A DNA stretch of 64,000 bases, from assembly GCA_017466325.1 (NCBI GenBank), contig JAFTUK010000005.1, positions 1-64,000 of the forward strand, written 5' to 3'. A model generated the notes under the pieces. The model made no database searches, was not told the DNA's origin, and saw nothing but the letters and a program-made list of their open reading frames with translations. Each line of letters starts with the position of its first letter. Within the stretch, counting starts at the first letter, position 1. The position numbers and the translations under genes are program-made. This document shows, in pieces, positions 11,157-20,419 of this stretch. This DNA is from Bacteroidaceae bacterium. GTDB lineage: Bacteria; Bacteroidota; Bacteroidia; Bacteroidales; Bacteroidaceae.

Positions 11157-12674
11157 TTACAACTTCATCGTCACTCCCTTGCTCTCGTTCTGCATGTGGT
11201 CGAGGGCAGTGACCACATACACGTGTCCCAGAGCATCGTCGGGCAGGTTGTAGAAGGTATTGCGTGTAACCGTAACGAGGTTTGCAGGGTTGTCAAGATC
11301 TCGTTTCTCGCCCCTGCGGAAGCGGTAAACGGCATACCACACAGCCTTGTCCATGGGAGTCTTGGCCTTGGGAGCCGTCCAGAAGAGTGTTGGACCGTCC
11401 TTCGTGCCTATGATGGCCATGCGGCGGACCTTCTTAGGAGCCTTGTTGTCTATCCAGGGCATCAGCGGAGCCAGGGCAGGATACTTGTGGTAATCCTCCT
11501 TGAGCATGGTGGCATAGTTGCCGGGGTTGTCCACCACGGCCTTGGCATACCACTGGCAACTGCCCTCCACGCCGGGCAGGTTGCGCTGCAGGTCGTACTT
11601 GGCACGCATCTGGTGCTCGCCGGCATTGCGCAGGTCGTTGTACTTGACGGTGCGCTCCACGTCCTGACCTATGTACAGATGTCGGCCTCCGGCATTCTCG
11701 CTCCACCACCTGATGAGGGTTTCGTAATCGGCCGTAGGATGACCTATCTGCCAGTATATCTGCGGTATGTTGTAATCCACCCAACCTTGGCGCACCCATT
11801 CCAGCACATCGGCATAGAGGTCGTCATAGTTCTGCAAACCTTTGGTTTCGGAACCCATAGGGTCGTTCCTCTTGTTGCGATATATGCCGAAGGGACTTAC
11901 GCCGAACTTGCACCAGGGCTTCACGCTCTTGACGGATTCGTTGAGTTGCTTGATGAACTTGTTCACATTGTCGCGTCTCCAGTCGTCGCGCGACATGCCG
12001 TTGCCGTACTTCTCGTAAGAGGCATCGTCGGGGATGGGCAGACCGTTGGCAGGATAAGGATAGAAATAATCGTCGATGTGCAGGCCGTCCACGTCATATC
12101 TCTCCACAATGTCCATTGCCACACGGCAGATGTAGTCGCGGTTCTCCGGCTGGCCGGGATCGAAGAGCATCAGGCCGTCGTAGTGGAAGAAGCGCTCGGG
12201 GTTCTTGAAATAGGGATGCTCTGCCGACAGGGCCGTAGTACCCTTCGTCTTGGCACGGTAGGGGTTTATCCATGCGTGGCACTCCATGCCGCGGCGGTGG
12301 CACTCCTCCACCATCCATGCCAGAGGGTCCCAGTAGGGTTGGGGGGCACGCCCCTGCTCTGCCGTCAGGTAGCGGCTCCAGGGTTCCATCTTGCTCTCGT
12401 ACAGGGCATCGGCCTCGGCACGCACCTGGAACATGATGGCATTGATGCCGCAACGCTTCAGTTCGTCCAGTTGCATGGTCAGCGTCTTCTGCATCTTCTC
12501 GCGTCCGATACCCGTCCACTGGTTGTTGACGCACTGTATCCAGGCACCGCGGAATTCTCGCTTGGGATTCTGCCCAAGCACCTTCGGCTGTTCCTTGTCC
12601 TTCTTTGGTTGGGGAGTCTTTGCTCCGCAGACGGATGCCATGAGCAGGGCCGCCAATATAATAATGTACTTCAT
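11157..12674 (-). CDS. Exported GHL10-family glycoside hydrolase-like protein
   Basis: The 505-residue protein begins with a signal peptide (MKYIIILAALLMASVCGAKT) and then a GHL10/DUF187-type TIM barrel: REFRGAWIQCVNNQWTG, NAIMFQVRAEADALY, EWTNP-like HAWINPYRAKT, and VDGLHIDDYFYPYP near residue 205, where the Asp pair is a likely catalytic region. A C-terminal FN3-like domain (about 420-505, GPTLFWTAP through HVYVVTALD) is visible. The frame is open 52 codons upstream, but the ATG at 12674 gives a proper signal peptide and lies just after a TATCTTTG box. The substrate is unknown; cell-wall or host glycans are plausible. Confidence 0.88.
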   Translation of the reverse strand: MKYIIILAALLMASVCGAKTPQPKKDKEQPKVLGQNPKREFRGAWIQCVNNQWTGIGREKMQKTLTMQLDELKRCGINAIMFQVRAEADALYESKMEPWSRYLTAEQGRAPQPYWDPLAWMVEECHRRGMECHAWINPYRAKTKGTTALSAEHPYFKNPERFFHYDGLMLFDPGQPENRDYICRVAMDIVERYDVDGLHIDDYFYPYPANGLPIPDDASYEKYGNGMSRDDWRRDNVNKFIKQLNESVKSVKPWCKFGVSPFGIYRNKRNDPMGSETKGLQNYDDLYADVLEWVRQGWVDYNIPQIYWQIGHPTADYETLIRWWSENAGGRHLYIGQDVERTVKYNDLRNAGEHQMRAKYDLQRNLPGVEGSCQWYAKAVVDNPGNYATMLKEDYHKYPALAPLMPWIDNKAPKKVRRMAIIGTKDGPTLFWTAPKAKTPMDKAVWYAVYRFRRGEKRDLDNPANLVTVTRNTFYNLPDDALGHVYVVTALDHMQNESKGVTMKL

Positions 12675-12681
12675 CAAGGCA

Positions 12682-12689
12682 CAAAGATA
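12682..12689 (-). promoter_or_regulatory. -7 box for the GHL10 gene
   Basis: Minus-strand TATCTTTG, 8 bases before the chosen ATG. The leader would be very short. Confidence 0.5.
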
Positions 12690-12796
12690 ACGAAATTTGC
12701 CCGATGATACGCCCGCACGGCCTGCATTTTCCGTCAAAAAGGAGCGCACGGCCCATTTTAGCCCTGCACGCGCCACGGGATTAGGGATTATTTTCG

Positions 12797-12804
12797 TACA
12801 TTTG
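12797..12804 (+). promoter_or_regulatory. -7 box for the slyD-like gene
   Basis: TACATTTG. Its expected transcription start falls at about 12811, so the ATG at 12812 would be leaderless. This supports the later start at 12836. Confidence 0.5.
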
Positions 12805-12835
12805 CACAGAAATGTACATAAAAACAACACACAAT

Positions 12836-13408
12836 ATGGAAAACCGTTATATCACAGTTCAGTACAAGTTGTATGCCCCCATGGGTGCAGAAAAGCAGAT
12901 AGAGTTGATAGAGGAAACACGCCCCGACATGCCCTTCCAGTTCATCAGCGGCATGGGCATGGTGCTGGAGGCTTTGGAGAACCACCTTCACCCCCTGCAG
13001 GCAGGCGAGGCCTTCAAGATTACTCTCAGCGAGGACGAGGCTTATGGTCCCTACATCCCCGAGGGCGTACAGGAAGTTCCCCTGGAGGCTTTCTTCATCG
13101 AGGGCAAACTGGACACAGAGCACATCTATGAGGGTGCCGTAGTGCCCCTGATGAATGCCGATGGCGAGCGTTTCAATGGCACCATTGCCGAGATAAAGGA
13201 GAAAGCGGTCGTTGTGGACCTCAACCACCCCTTGGCTGGCAAGGCACTGACCTTCGACGGCACTGTTGTGGAGAACCGTCTGGCCACCAACCAGGAAATC
13301 CAGGACTACCTCAACAGCCAGGGCGGTTGCGGCAGTTGTGGCGGTTGCGGAGGCGGCGATTGTGGCGGCTCCTGCGGAGAAGGCAGTTGTTGCGGAGGTT
13401 GCAACTAA
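12836..13408 (+). CDS. slyD: SlyD-like FKBP-type peptidyl-prolyl isomerase with Cys/Gly-rich tail
   Basis: Cytoplasmic prolyl isomerase and metallochaperone family. The FKBP half-domain (FQFISGMGMVLEALENHL, about residues 33-50) brackets an IF insert (ITLSEDEAYGPYIPEGVQEV), and FNGTIAEIKEKAVVVDLNHPLAGKALTF returns to the FKBP fold. The last 30 residues hold eight cysteines among glycines (GGCGSCGGCGGG onward), taking the place of the His-rich metal tail of E. coli SlyD. The start MENRYITV was chosen from the promoter position. The product is 190 residues. Confidence 0.92.
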   Translation: MENRYITVQYKLYAPMGAEKQIELIEETRPDMPFQFISGMGMVLEALENHLHPLQAGEAFKITLSEDEAYGPYIPEGVQEVPLEAFFIEGKLDTEHIYEGAVVPLMNADGERFNGTIAEIKEKAVVVDLNHPLAGKALTFDGTVVENRLATNQEIQDYLNSQGGCGSCGGCGGGDCGGSCGEGSCCGGCN

Positions 13409-13440
13409 GCCTCACCCTTCACAGTTTTCCGTTTCTTTGT

Positions 13441-13515
13441 CCCTCTGAGACAGGGGGACGAGCGTAGCGGAGGGGGTATGACGTAACTCTACTAATTAAT
13501 TTTCCGTTTTTACAA
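13441..13515. repeat. GC palindrome plus heptamers between slyD and aroC
   Basis: A CCCTCTGAGACAGGGGG palindrome-like block and GCGGAGGGGGTATGACG (13441-13483) are followed by TTTCCGT and TTTTACA heptamers (13501-13514) that abut the aroC GTG start. The same modules occur at 53.7 kb and inside uvrA. Confidence 0.6.
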
Positions 13516-14589
13516 GTGAACACATTTGGCAACATATTCCGTCTGACCACATTCGGCGAAAGCCATGGCGAAGCCGTAGGAGGTGTCATTGATGGCATGC
13601 CGGCAGGCATTGCCGTGGACATGGACTTTATCCAGGGCGAACTGGCACGCCGTCGCCCGGGGCAGAGCCGTCTCACCACGGCACGCAAGGAGGAGGACCG
13701 CGTGGAAATCCTCAGCGGTGTCTTTGAGGGCCGCACCACGGGTTGTCCCATAGGCTTCATGGTGAGGAACACCAACCAGCACAGTTCCGACTATGAGAAC
13801 ATGCGCCACGTGTTCCGTCCCTCGCACGCCGACTATACCTATACCGCCAAATACGGCATACGCGACCATCGTGGCGGCGGGCGCTCCTCGGCACGCGAAA
13901 CCATAAGCCGTGTCGTGGGCGGAGCCTTTGCCATGCTTGCCTTGCGCAAATTGGGCATCAGCGTCTGCGCATATACATCCCAAGTGGGCGACATTGCCCT
14001 GCCCGGAACTTATCAGGATTACGACCTCGGACGTGCCGAGGAAAATCCCGTCCGTTGTCCCGACCCCGACACGGCACAGCGCATGGCGGACCTCATCATG
14101 GAGGTGAAGGGTAAGGGCGACACCATCGGAGGCATCATCACATGCATTGTAAAGGGGTGTCCCGCAGGTCTTGGCGAACCTTGCTTCGGCAAGTTGCATG
14201 CCGCCCTGGGAAGTGCCATGCTCAGCATAAATGCCGTAAAAGGTTTTGAGTATGGCATGGGATTCTCTGGGATGGAGCTAAGGGGTAGTCAGCAGAACGA
14301 CATCTTCATCCCCGACGGCAAGGGTGGCATCACCACCCAAACCAACCGTAGTGGCGGTATACAGGGAGGCATCTCCAACGGACAGGACATCTACTTCCGC
14401 GTTGCCTTCAAACCCGTTGCCACCCTCCTGATGGAACAACCCACCGTAACCGAGGACGGTGAGGCAACCACCCTGAAAGCCCGCGGCCGCCACGATGCAT
14501 GCGTGCTCCCCCGTGCCGTCCCCGTAGTGGAAGCCATGGCGGCAATGACCATCCTGGATTACTACCTGCTGAATCAAGCACACAAATAA
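13516..14589 (+). CDS. aroC: Chorismate synthase
   Basis: Last step of the shikimate trunk: 5-enolpyruvylshikimate-3-phosphate to chorismate, needing reduced FMN. The 357 residues include the signatures [19 protein letters not shown] (about 10-28), [17 protein letters not shown] and [20 protein letters not shown] (about 116-135). It starts with GTG, because no in-frame ATG precedes the conserved [17 protein letters not shown] start. It stands alone, with repeats on both sides. Confidence 0.97.
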   Translation: MNTFGNIFRLTTFGESHGEAVGGVIDGMPAGIAVDMDFIQGELARRRPGQSRLTTARKEEDRVEILSGVFEGRTTGCPIGFMVRNTNQHSSDYENMRHVFRPSHADYTYTAKYGIRDHRGGGRSSARETISRVVGGAFAMLALRKLGISVCAYTSQVGDIALPGTYQDYDLGRAEENPVRCPDPDTAQRMADLIMEVKGKGDTIGGIITCIVKGCPAGLGEPCFGKLHAALGSAMLSINAVKGFEYGMGFSGMELRGSQQNDIFIPDGKGGITTQTNRSGGIQGGISNGQDIYFRVAFKPVATLLMEQPTVTEDGEATTLKARGRHDACVLPRAVPVVEAMAAMTILDYYLLNQAHK

Positions 14590-14651
14590 CACATCAACCA
14601 ACACTATTATTAACACAAACACATCTGCCTATGAAGCATAGCGTATAACAC

Positions 14652-14859
14652 TATACGCACACTATAAGACTTATTGGAAAAGCGTTTTAGCTTGGATCTT
14701 GTCTTTGAAACTTCGACACTTTCAAAATCCATCAAGAGTAAAGCGACGAACGCTCACGCCACATGGCGTGGGCTTTACTCGTATATTTGATGGATAGGTA
14801 GTCGAAGACCTCAAAGACAGATACACAGAGTTTCGTCCACGCTTTTTTGTGTGCGTATA
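14652..14859. repeat. About 208-bp imperfect palindrome (MITE-like or structured RNA)
   Basis: Nested inverted segments pair from the outside in: TATACGCACAC (14652) with GTGTGCGTATA (14849); AAAAGCG with CGCTTTT; TCTTTGA and TTCGAC with TCGAA and TCAAAGA; TCCATCAA with TTGATGGA; AGTAAAGC with GCTTTACT; and a central CACGCCACATGGCGTG. No coding signal fits it. It fills most of the gap between aroC and the small lipoprotein gene, with a further small palindrome (GCGTATA, TATACGC) at 14641-14658. Confidence 0.75.
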
Positions 14860-14929
14860 TCAAATACACCAAGGACGACGGAGTAACCGAAATGCCGCAT
14901 AAGTGAGTAGGAATCTCAATCAAACAACA

Positions 14930-15352
14930 ATGAAAATGAAAAAGTTTATTTTGTGCCTTATTGGCATAATGTTCGTATCAGTAATGGCATTCAGTCTGTC
15001 TTCATGTAGCAAAGAAGAAGTGGAACCAGAAAAGGATAAAGATGAAGTGACTATTCTTGGAACATGGCGTTGTTATACTGATAAAGCAAAAGGGTATTAT
15101 TACCAAATCACTCTTAAAAAAGATAGGACACTGATTTGGAACGAAATAAATGACAATGAAAACGAAACCATCAACAAAAATAGTACTTACACATATAAGG
15201 ATGGATGTATCACGTGGTATTGGGAGGATTCGGTTGAAGCCATATGGTACGTTTCTCAACTTTATAAAACAGAAATGATAACATATCGAGTAAATAAATA
15301 TACTGGAGAACGAGACGAAGAGGAGATGAACATTTGGGTAAAAATAAAATAG
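14930..15352 (+). CDS. Small lipoprotein with lipocalin-like domain
   Basis: The 140-residue product has a lipoprotein signal (MKMKKFILCLIGIMFVSVMA, lipobox LSSC at about residue 24) and a beta-rich domain starting ILGTWRCYTD and ending EEEMNIWVKIK, like the small lipocalin-like (LIPOCALIN_4 or DUF5004 style) lipoproteins of Bacteroidales. The frame could start at a GTG 27 bases upstream, but the ATG gives the expected signal sequence. It is AT-rich compared with neighbouring aroC and is flanked on both sides by palindromic repeats, so recent acquisition is likely. Confidence 0.75.
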   Translation: MKMKKFILCLIGIMFVSVMAFSLSSCSKEEVEPEKDKDEVTILGTWRCYTDKAKGYYYQITLKKDRTLIWNEINDNENETINKNSTYTYKDGCITWYWEDSVEAIWYVSQLYKTEMITYRVNKYTGERDEEEMNIWVKIK

Positions 15353-15382
15353 TTAAATACATTTTATCATTAATACCATACA

Positions 15383-15432
15383 TATATAGCGAGCGGAATT
15401 GTGCTTTTTTAGTCGATTCCGCTCGCTATATA
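15383..15432. terminator. Strong hairpin after the lipoprotein gene
   Basis: Perfect 17-base arms at 15383-15399 and 15416-15432 (core GAGCGGAAT) close a loop with a T run. It can serve either strand. Confidence 0.7.
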
Positions 15433-15505
15433 GTTTGGTTCTCACGATTATAGAAATATGCGTAGACAAAATACTCGCATGATATATTATATCCCAATCA
15501 CGTTT

Positions 15506-15572
15506 CAGTACTCTCGTGAGAGTATTGCAGTACTCTCATGGGGAAACTCCAGTACTCTCGCAAGAGTACTGG
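15506..15572. repeat. CAGTACTCTC palindrome cluster
   Basis: Three copies of CAGTACTCTC follow each other with palindromic partners (for example AGTACTCTCGCAAGAGTACT at 15551-15570). They lie between two hairpins that share the GAGCGGAAT core. A related AGTCCTCGTA-type cluster is at about 60.0 kb. Confidence 0.7.
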
Positions 15573-15592
15573 CAGAGCATAAATATCAATAA

Positions 15593-15632
15593 ACCGAGCG
15601 GAATCGCCCCAAAAAGCACGATTCCGCTCGGT
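15593..15632. repeat. Second GAGCGGAAT-core hairpin
   Basis: Perfect 14-base arms at 15593-15606 and 15619-15632 share their core with the hairpin at 15383-15432. It lies downstream of the flotillin-like gene on the minus strand and may be its terminator. Confidence 0.65.
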
Positions 15633-15693
15633 ATTGCAGTTTGAAGTTATGCCGGTTTGTCTTATGGACAAACTGATACAGGTAATGCCGGTT

Positions 15694-16242
15694 TTAGCGC
15701 TTGGTTCTAATCTGCGTCAAATCAATGCTGACGATGTGCAGGCCTAACTCGTTCAAATCTGCCTCCACATTCTCTTGAAGCGTGTCCAAGAACTTGTTTC
15801 TGAAAGCGCTGAAACCTTCCATACTTGTTGTGGCAAGAAGTCTCCGCAACTGGGCAAGGAGAATGTCATGTGCCAATGATTGGATACGCTCCTCTGATGC
15901 ATTCAACAGATGCTTGGCGGCATTGGGCATCAGTTCGAGCTCTGTGCTGATGGCTACGGACATTCTTGCGGAAGCATCCACATGCATATCGTCGCCCGAC
16001 ATGGCATCCCTGAGTTCTGCACCAAGGATGACGGGAGTCAATGACAGATACGAGTATTCCTGGATGAGAGGCCATATAAAAACACCACCCCTATTTAGGC
16101 ACCGGATGCCGTCTTGTGTTGCTGTCCCACTTACTACCAATATCTTACCTGCCGGGCATCGGCGGAAACGACTTAGCAAGGCAATAATGAGCAGCACATT
16201 AACAACAACGCATACAATTATCAAATGAATCGGCTCTATCAT
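15694..16242 (-). CDS. Truncated flotillin-like protein (TM plus SPFH domain only)
   Basis: The 182 residues start with a membrane segment (about 6-26, LIIVCVVVNVLLIIALL) and continue RRCPAGKILVVSGTA, RGGVFIWPLIQEYSYLSLTP and NAAKHLLNASEERIQSLAHDILLAQLRRLL, as in the SPFH part of bacterial flotillins (FloT/YuaG). Full-length members are about 500 residues with a long coiled coil. This frame stops right after the equivalent of DVTDI (DLTQIRTKR). It could be a pseudogene fragment or a short SPFH-only protein. It neighbours repeats on its 3' side, where the missing part should be. Confidence 0.75.
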   Translation of the reverse strand: MIEPIHLIIVCVVVNVLLIIALLSRFRRCPAGKILVVSGTATQDGIRCLNRGGVFIWPLIQEYSYLSLTPVILGAELRDAMSGDDMHVDASARMSVAISTELELMPNAAKHLLNASEERIQSLAHDILLAQLRRLLATTSMEGFSAFRNKFLDTLQENVEADLNELGLHIVSIDLTQIRTKR

Positions 16243-16268
16243 AATGATTGGTATTTAATGATTGTACT

Positions 16269-17444
16269 TTAGAATCTGATGTATGCCTGTGTCCAAAGTT
16301 GGTGATAGTCCTTGTCGACACCGGAGGCGTTGTTGTGGCAATAGTTCCACTGGAGTTGGAACTGGAGGTTCTTGTGGGGACGTGCCTGAAGACCGAGGGA
16401 GTAGATGGAGTTGAGGGAGGTCCATGTGGACATGTCCTTGCGGTAGGCATCGTAACCGAGGTTCACGCGAAGCCAGCGCCATGTGGGGATGCCCATGCGG
16501 ATGTACCATGCATCGGACTTCTGGCCAAGGCCATGAGTGTCGGCACCGTCAGCATAGATGTTGCGTGCATACTCGGCACGGGCAGAGAAAAGGCCTTCGT
16601 AGGAAACACCTGCCGCCCAACGCTTGAAGTAGTTGCTTTGTGCGCCGTCAAAGAACGAACCGCTCCATCCGAAGACGCCCACGTAGAGGCCCTTGATGGG
16701 TTGGAGTTGCACGGTGGCGATGTAGTCTTTCTCCTTGTCCTTGTCGGAGGTATTGATGCCCTGACCGTTGTAGATACCTGCCTGATAATGCAGGAGATAG
16801 TGCTGTGTCTTGCCCACTTTGAAGGCATCACCATAAATCTGTATGCCAAGGTCGCGGCCGCCACTGTTTGCCGCACCCTGATACAGGTCACCGCCCATGC
16901 CGGTAAAGTGCTTGGTGAGTTGGGTATAGTCGCCCGAAGTGATGTCCCAGGGGTTCATGGGGTTCTCAAAGGTGAAGCATCGTTTGTACTCACCCAACTT
17001 TATGCCCAGAGGTGCCCACTTCTGCCATGAAATGAAGGCATCAATGACACGGGCGCCGTTCTTGCTGCCCGGTTCACCGGAGACGTTCATCTGCACGCGG
17101 TACTTGAAGTCCTTCAGCACAGTGCCGTCCAGATACAGACGCAGGTAGCGCAAACCGAAACCGTCGCCTCCGTTCTTGCCTTCCTGGCTGTTGTACTTGT
17201 ATGTACCCACGATGTAGCCGCCGAACTTGGGGACGGTGACATAATCGGCCATCTTCCATTTCTTCTTGCCCTCCTGAGGCTTCTCGTCCTGCTTGTCCTG
17301 GTATTGGGTGATTTTCTCGGTGATGTAGTTCTGGAGGGAGTGGTCGTAACCGTCCTGGTACTCCTCGTTCATGGCCAACTGGCCATTGGAGTTAAGTGAA
17401 AAGGCGGTGGCCAAAAGGGCCAGTGCCATGTGTCTTGCTTTCAT
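16269..17444 (-). CDS. Outer-membrane porin, phosphate-selective porin O/P type
   Basis: Beta-barrel porin of 391 residues with signal peptide (MALALLATAFSLNSNGQ). Alternating barrel strands are seen throughout (FGGYIVGTYKYN, LRYLRLYLDGTVLKDFKYRVQMN, WYIRMGIPTWRWLRVNLGYDAY). It ends in Phe (QAYIRF), the usual last residue of outer-membrane barrels. The nearest remembered family is porin O/P; substrate specificity cannot be told. Its own TATCTTTG promoter lies 35 bases upstream. The start could be the Met at residue 1 or 6. Confidence 0.85.
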   Translation of the reverse strand: MKARHMALALLATAFSLNSNGQLAMNEEYQDGYDHSLQNYITEKITQYQDKQDEKPQEGKKKWKMADYVTVPKFGGYIVGTYKYNSQEGKNGGDGFGLRYLRLYLDGTVLKDFKYRVQMNVSGEPGSKNGARVIDAFISWQKWAPLGIKLGEYKRCFTFENPMNPWDITSGDYTQLTKHFTGMGGDLYQGAANSGGRDLGIQIYGDAFKVGKTQHYLLHYQAGIYNGQGINTSDKDKEKDYIATVQLQPIKGLYVGVFGWSGSFFDGAQSNYFKRWAAGVSYEGLFSARAEYARNIYADGADTHGLGQKSDAWYIRMGIPTWRWLRVNLGYDAYRKDMSTWTSLNSIYSLGLQARPHKNLQFQLQWNYCHNNASGVDKDYHQLWTQAYIRF

Positions 17445-17478
17445 AGTTATGAGAGTGTTTTTTGTTACATTGCAGACA

Positions 17479-17486
17479 CAAAGATA
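17479..17486 (-). promoter_or_regulatory. -7 box for the porin gene
   Basis: Minus-strand TATCTTTG, 35 bases upstream of the porin start. Confidence 0.55.
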
Positions 17487-17591
17487 ATATTATTTAACGA
17501 TTATTAAGGTGCATTTAGGACTTTTTTTGTACCCTTGGCAACATGTCTAAGGCACTTTCGCCCGGAAATGCCAAATTAAAGCAGGCTTTAT

Positions 17592-17622
17592 TTTGTATTT
17601 CGCCCGCTTATTCGTACCTTTG
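17592..17622 (+). promoter_or_regulatory. Promoter for lysS
   Basis: TTTG at 17592 and TACCTTTG at 17615-17622 are spaced as in Bacteroidales housekeeping promoters. The box lies 33 bases before the chosen ATG. Confidence 0.6.
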
Positions 17623-17654
17623 TGCGTGAAACTATAAATATAAATAATGTTAAT

Positions 17655-19250
17655 ATGAGCGTACAAGAATTGAGTGAACAGGAGATAGTGCGTCGTGGCA
17701 ACCTTCAGCAGATGCGTGACCTGGGCATTGACCCATACCCTGCTGCCGAGTATCCCACCGATGCTTTCTCAACAGATATCAAGGCGGAGTTCGTTGACCT
17801 GCCCACAATGAAGAACGAGCAGGGCGAGGACGTGCCTACACCCGCCACCCCCGAGAACAGCCGCATGGTGTGCATGGCCGGCCGTATGATGAGCCGCCGC
17901 ATTATGGGCAAGGCCAGTTTCGTGGAACTGATGGACAGCAAGGGCCGCATACAGGTGTATGTCACACGCGATGCCCTCTGCCCCAATGCCGAGGATACCA
18001 CCATGTACAACACCGTGTTCAAGAAACTCCTTGACCTTGGCGACTTCATCGGCGTGAAGGGTTATGTGTTCCGCACCAAGACGGGCGAGATAAGCATCCA
18101 CTGTATGGAACTGACCGTATTGGCAAAGAGCCTGCGCCCCCTGCCCGTGGTGAAGACCGACTCCGAGGGCAACGTGTTCGATGCTTTCTCCGACCCCGAA
18201 CTCCGTTTCCGCCAGCGCTACGTGGACCTCATCGTGAACGAGGGTGTGAAGGAGACATTCCTGAAACGTACCAAGGTGATCAGCACTCTGCGCCAGTGCC
18301 TGGACGAGGCCGGTTACACCGAGGTAGAGACTCCCATCCTGCAGAGCATTGCCGGTGGTGCAAGCGCACGCCCCTTCATCACCCACCACAATAGCCTGGA
18401 CATAGACCTGTACTGCCGTATAGCCACCGAGTTGTACCTGAAGCGCCTCATCGTGGGCGGTTTCGAGGGTGTGTACGAGATCGGCAAGAACTTCCGCAAC
18501 GAGGGTATGGACAAGAACCACAACCCCGAGTTCACTTGCATGGAACTTTATGTCCAGTACAAGGACTACAACTGGATGATGTCCTTCACCGAGAAGGTGC
18601 TGGAGCGCATCTGCATAGCCGTGAACGGCAAGCCCGAGACAGAGATTGACGGCAAGGTAATCTCCTTCAAGGCACCCTTCCGCCGTCTGCCCATCCTGGA
18701 GGCCATCAAGGAAAAGACCGGCTACGACCTGGAGGGCATGAGCGAGGACGAGATGCGCGAGGTGGCAAAGAAGTGCGGTGTGGAGGTTGACTCCACCATG
18801 GGCAAGGGCAAGCTGATTGACGAAATATTCGGCGAGACCTGCGAGGGCACTTTCATCCAGCCTACCTTCATCACCGACTATCCCATAGAGATGTCTCCCC
18901 TCACCAAGAAGCACCGCACAAAGCCCGGGCTGACCGAGCGCTTCGAACTGATGGTGAACGGCAAGGAACTGGCCAACGCATACTCCGAGTTGAACGACCC
19001 CATCGACCAGGAAGAGCGCTTCCGCGAACAGATGCGACTGGCCGACAAGGGCGACGACGAGGCAATGATCATCGACCAGGACTTCCTCCGCGCCCTGCAG
19101 TATGGCATGCCTCCCACCAGCGGTATCGGCATAGGCATTGACCGTCTGGTTATGCTCATGACGGGCAAGCCCTTCATCCAGGAAGTACTCTTCTTCCCCC
19201 AGATGAAGCCCGAGAAGGCCGCCCCCAAGCAGGATGCTGAGGAGGCATAA
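17655..19250 (+). CDS. lysS: Lysyl-tRNA synthetase, class II
   Basis: Charges tRNA-Lys. The 531-residue product has the OB anticodon-binding domain ([23 protein letters not shown], about 65-90), class II motif 2 ([23 protein letters not shown], about 275-300) and motif 3 ([15 protein letters not shown], about 490-505). The frame also has a GTG 33 bases upstream, but that overlaps the promoter, so the ATG before SVQELSEQE was taken. The C-terminal tail is acidic/Ala-rich, as in relatives. Confidence 0.96.
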   Translation: MSVQELSEQEIVRRGNLQQMRDLGIDPYPAAEYPTDAFSTDIKAEFVDLPTMKNEQGEDVPTPATPENSRMVCMAGRMMSRRIMGKASFVELMDSKGRIQVYVTRDALCPNAEDTTMYNTVFKKLLDLGDFIGVKGYVFRTKTGEISIHCMELTVLAKSLRPLPVVKTDSEGNVFDAFSDPELRFRQRYVDLIVNEGVKETFLKRTKVISTLRQCLDEAGYTEVETPILQSIAGGASARPFITHHNSLDIDLYCRIATELYLKRLIVGGFEGVYEIGKNFRNEGMDKNHNPEFTCMELYVQYKDYNWMMSFTEKVLERICIAVNGKPETEIDGKVISFKAPFRRLPILEAIKEKTGYDLEGMSEDEMREVAKKCGVEVDSTMGKGKLIDEIFGETCEGTFIQPTFITDYPIEMSPLTKKHRTKPGLTERFELMVNGKELANAYSELNDPIDQEERFREQMRLADKGDDEAMIIDQDFLRALQYGMPPTSGIGIGIDRLVMLMTGKPFIQEVLFFPQMKPEKAAPKQDAEEA

Positions 19251-19269
19251 CCCCCAAACACAGTCAACA

Positions 19270-19327
19270 TCCTTAGGATCCCCCAAGACCTTAAGGACCC
19301 TAAAGCCCATAAGGTCCCCAAAAGATT
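19270..19327 (+). repeat. 9- to 10-bp repeats upstream of gpsA
   Basis: ATCCTTAGG, ATCCCCCAAG, ACCTTAAGG, ACCCTAAAG, CCCATAAGG and TCCCCAAAAG follow one another between the lysS stop and the gpsA start. They closely resemble the nonamers before uvrA (ACCTTAAGG is shared). Confidence 0.7.
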
Positions 19328-19337
19328 AAACGCCAGA

Positions 19338-20333
19338 ATGAGTATGATAGGTACAATAGCAGTAATGGGAGGTGGCAGTTGGGCCACGGCCATAGCCAAG
19401 ATATTGCTGGAAAGGAACGAAAGGATATGGTGGTACCTCCGTCGCGACGACCGCATAGAGGACTTCAAGCGTCTGGGACACAACCCCGCATACCTGACCA
19501 GCGTACACTTCGACGTGAACCGCATCACCTTCTCTTCAGACATCAACGAGGTGGTGCGCAACTGCCAGACACTGGTGTTCGTGACGCCCTCGCCCTACCT
19601 GAAGGGACACCTGAAGAAACTGAAGGTGCGCCTGAGCGACAAGTTCCTGGTAACGGCCATCAAGGGTATCGTGCCTGACGAGAACCTTATCTGTTCGGAA
19701 TACTTCCACCAGGTCTATAATGTGCCCGACGAGAATCTGGCCGTCATAGGCGGACCGAGCCATGCCGAGGAGGTGGCGCTGAACAGGCTCACGTACTTGA
19801 CCATCGGTTGTACCGACCTGGACAAGGCACAGGCCTTTGCCAAGTGCATGGAGAGCCACTATGTGAAGACCAAGGTGTCGCAGGATGTGGTGGGCATAGA
19901 ATATGCCAGCGTGCTGAAGAACGTGTACAGTATCGCATCTGGCATCTGCCACGGTCTCAAGTATGGCGACAACTTCCAGGCAGTGCTCATCTCCAATGCC
20001 CTGCAGGAGATGCAACGCCTGCTCACCGCCGTGTTCCCACTGGACAGAAGCATCATAGACAGCGTGTATTGCGGTGACCTGCTGGTAACTGGCTACTCCA
20101 ACTTCTCCAGAAACCGTGTCTTCGGCACCATGATAGGCAAGGGCTACTCCGTGAAGAGCGCCCAACTGGAAATGGAGATGATAGCCGAGGGCTACTTCGG
20201 CACCAAGTGTATGAAGGACATCAACCGCCACCTGCACGTGAACATGCCCATCCTGGATTCTGTCTACAACATCCTCTACGAGCGCATCAGTCCCAACATC
20301 GAAGTGAAACTCCTGTCCGAGGCATTCAGATAG
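19338..20333 (+). CDS. gpsA: NAD(P)H-dependent glycerol-3-phosphate dehydrogenase
   Basis: Makes sn-glycerol-3-phosphate from dihydroxyacetone phosphate for phospholipids. The 331-residue protein has the Rossmann motif [13 protein letters not shown] (about 9-21), the VTAIKGI segment, the conserved [13 protein letters not shown] and the catalytic Lys region [13 protein letters not shown] (about 190-205). It lies between lysS and pgi on the same strand; repeats separate it from lysS, so it may have its own leader. Confidence 0.96.
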   Translation: MSMIGTIAVMGGGSWATAIAKILLERNERIWWYLRRDDRIEDFKRLGHNPAYLTSVHFDVNRITFSSDINEVVRNCQTLVFVTPSPYLKGHLKKLKVRLSDKFLVTAIKGIVPDENLICSEYFHQVYNVPDENLAVIGGPSHAEEVALNRLTYLTIGCTDLDKAQAFAKCMESHYVKTKVSQDVVGIEYASVLKNVYSIASGICHGLKYGDNFQAVLISNALQEMQRLLTAVFPLDRSIIDSVYCGDLLVTGYSNFSRNRVFGTMIGKGYSVKSAQLEMEMIAEGYFGTKCMKDINRHLHVNMPILDSVYNILYERISPNIEVKLLSEAFR

Positions 20334-20419
20334 GACGGAAACACCATAATCCACACCTTATATCGCCCCTTGGCAGACGTAACATAAGATTACAAACAAC
20401 TAAACAATACAAACACAAA

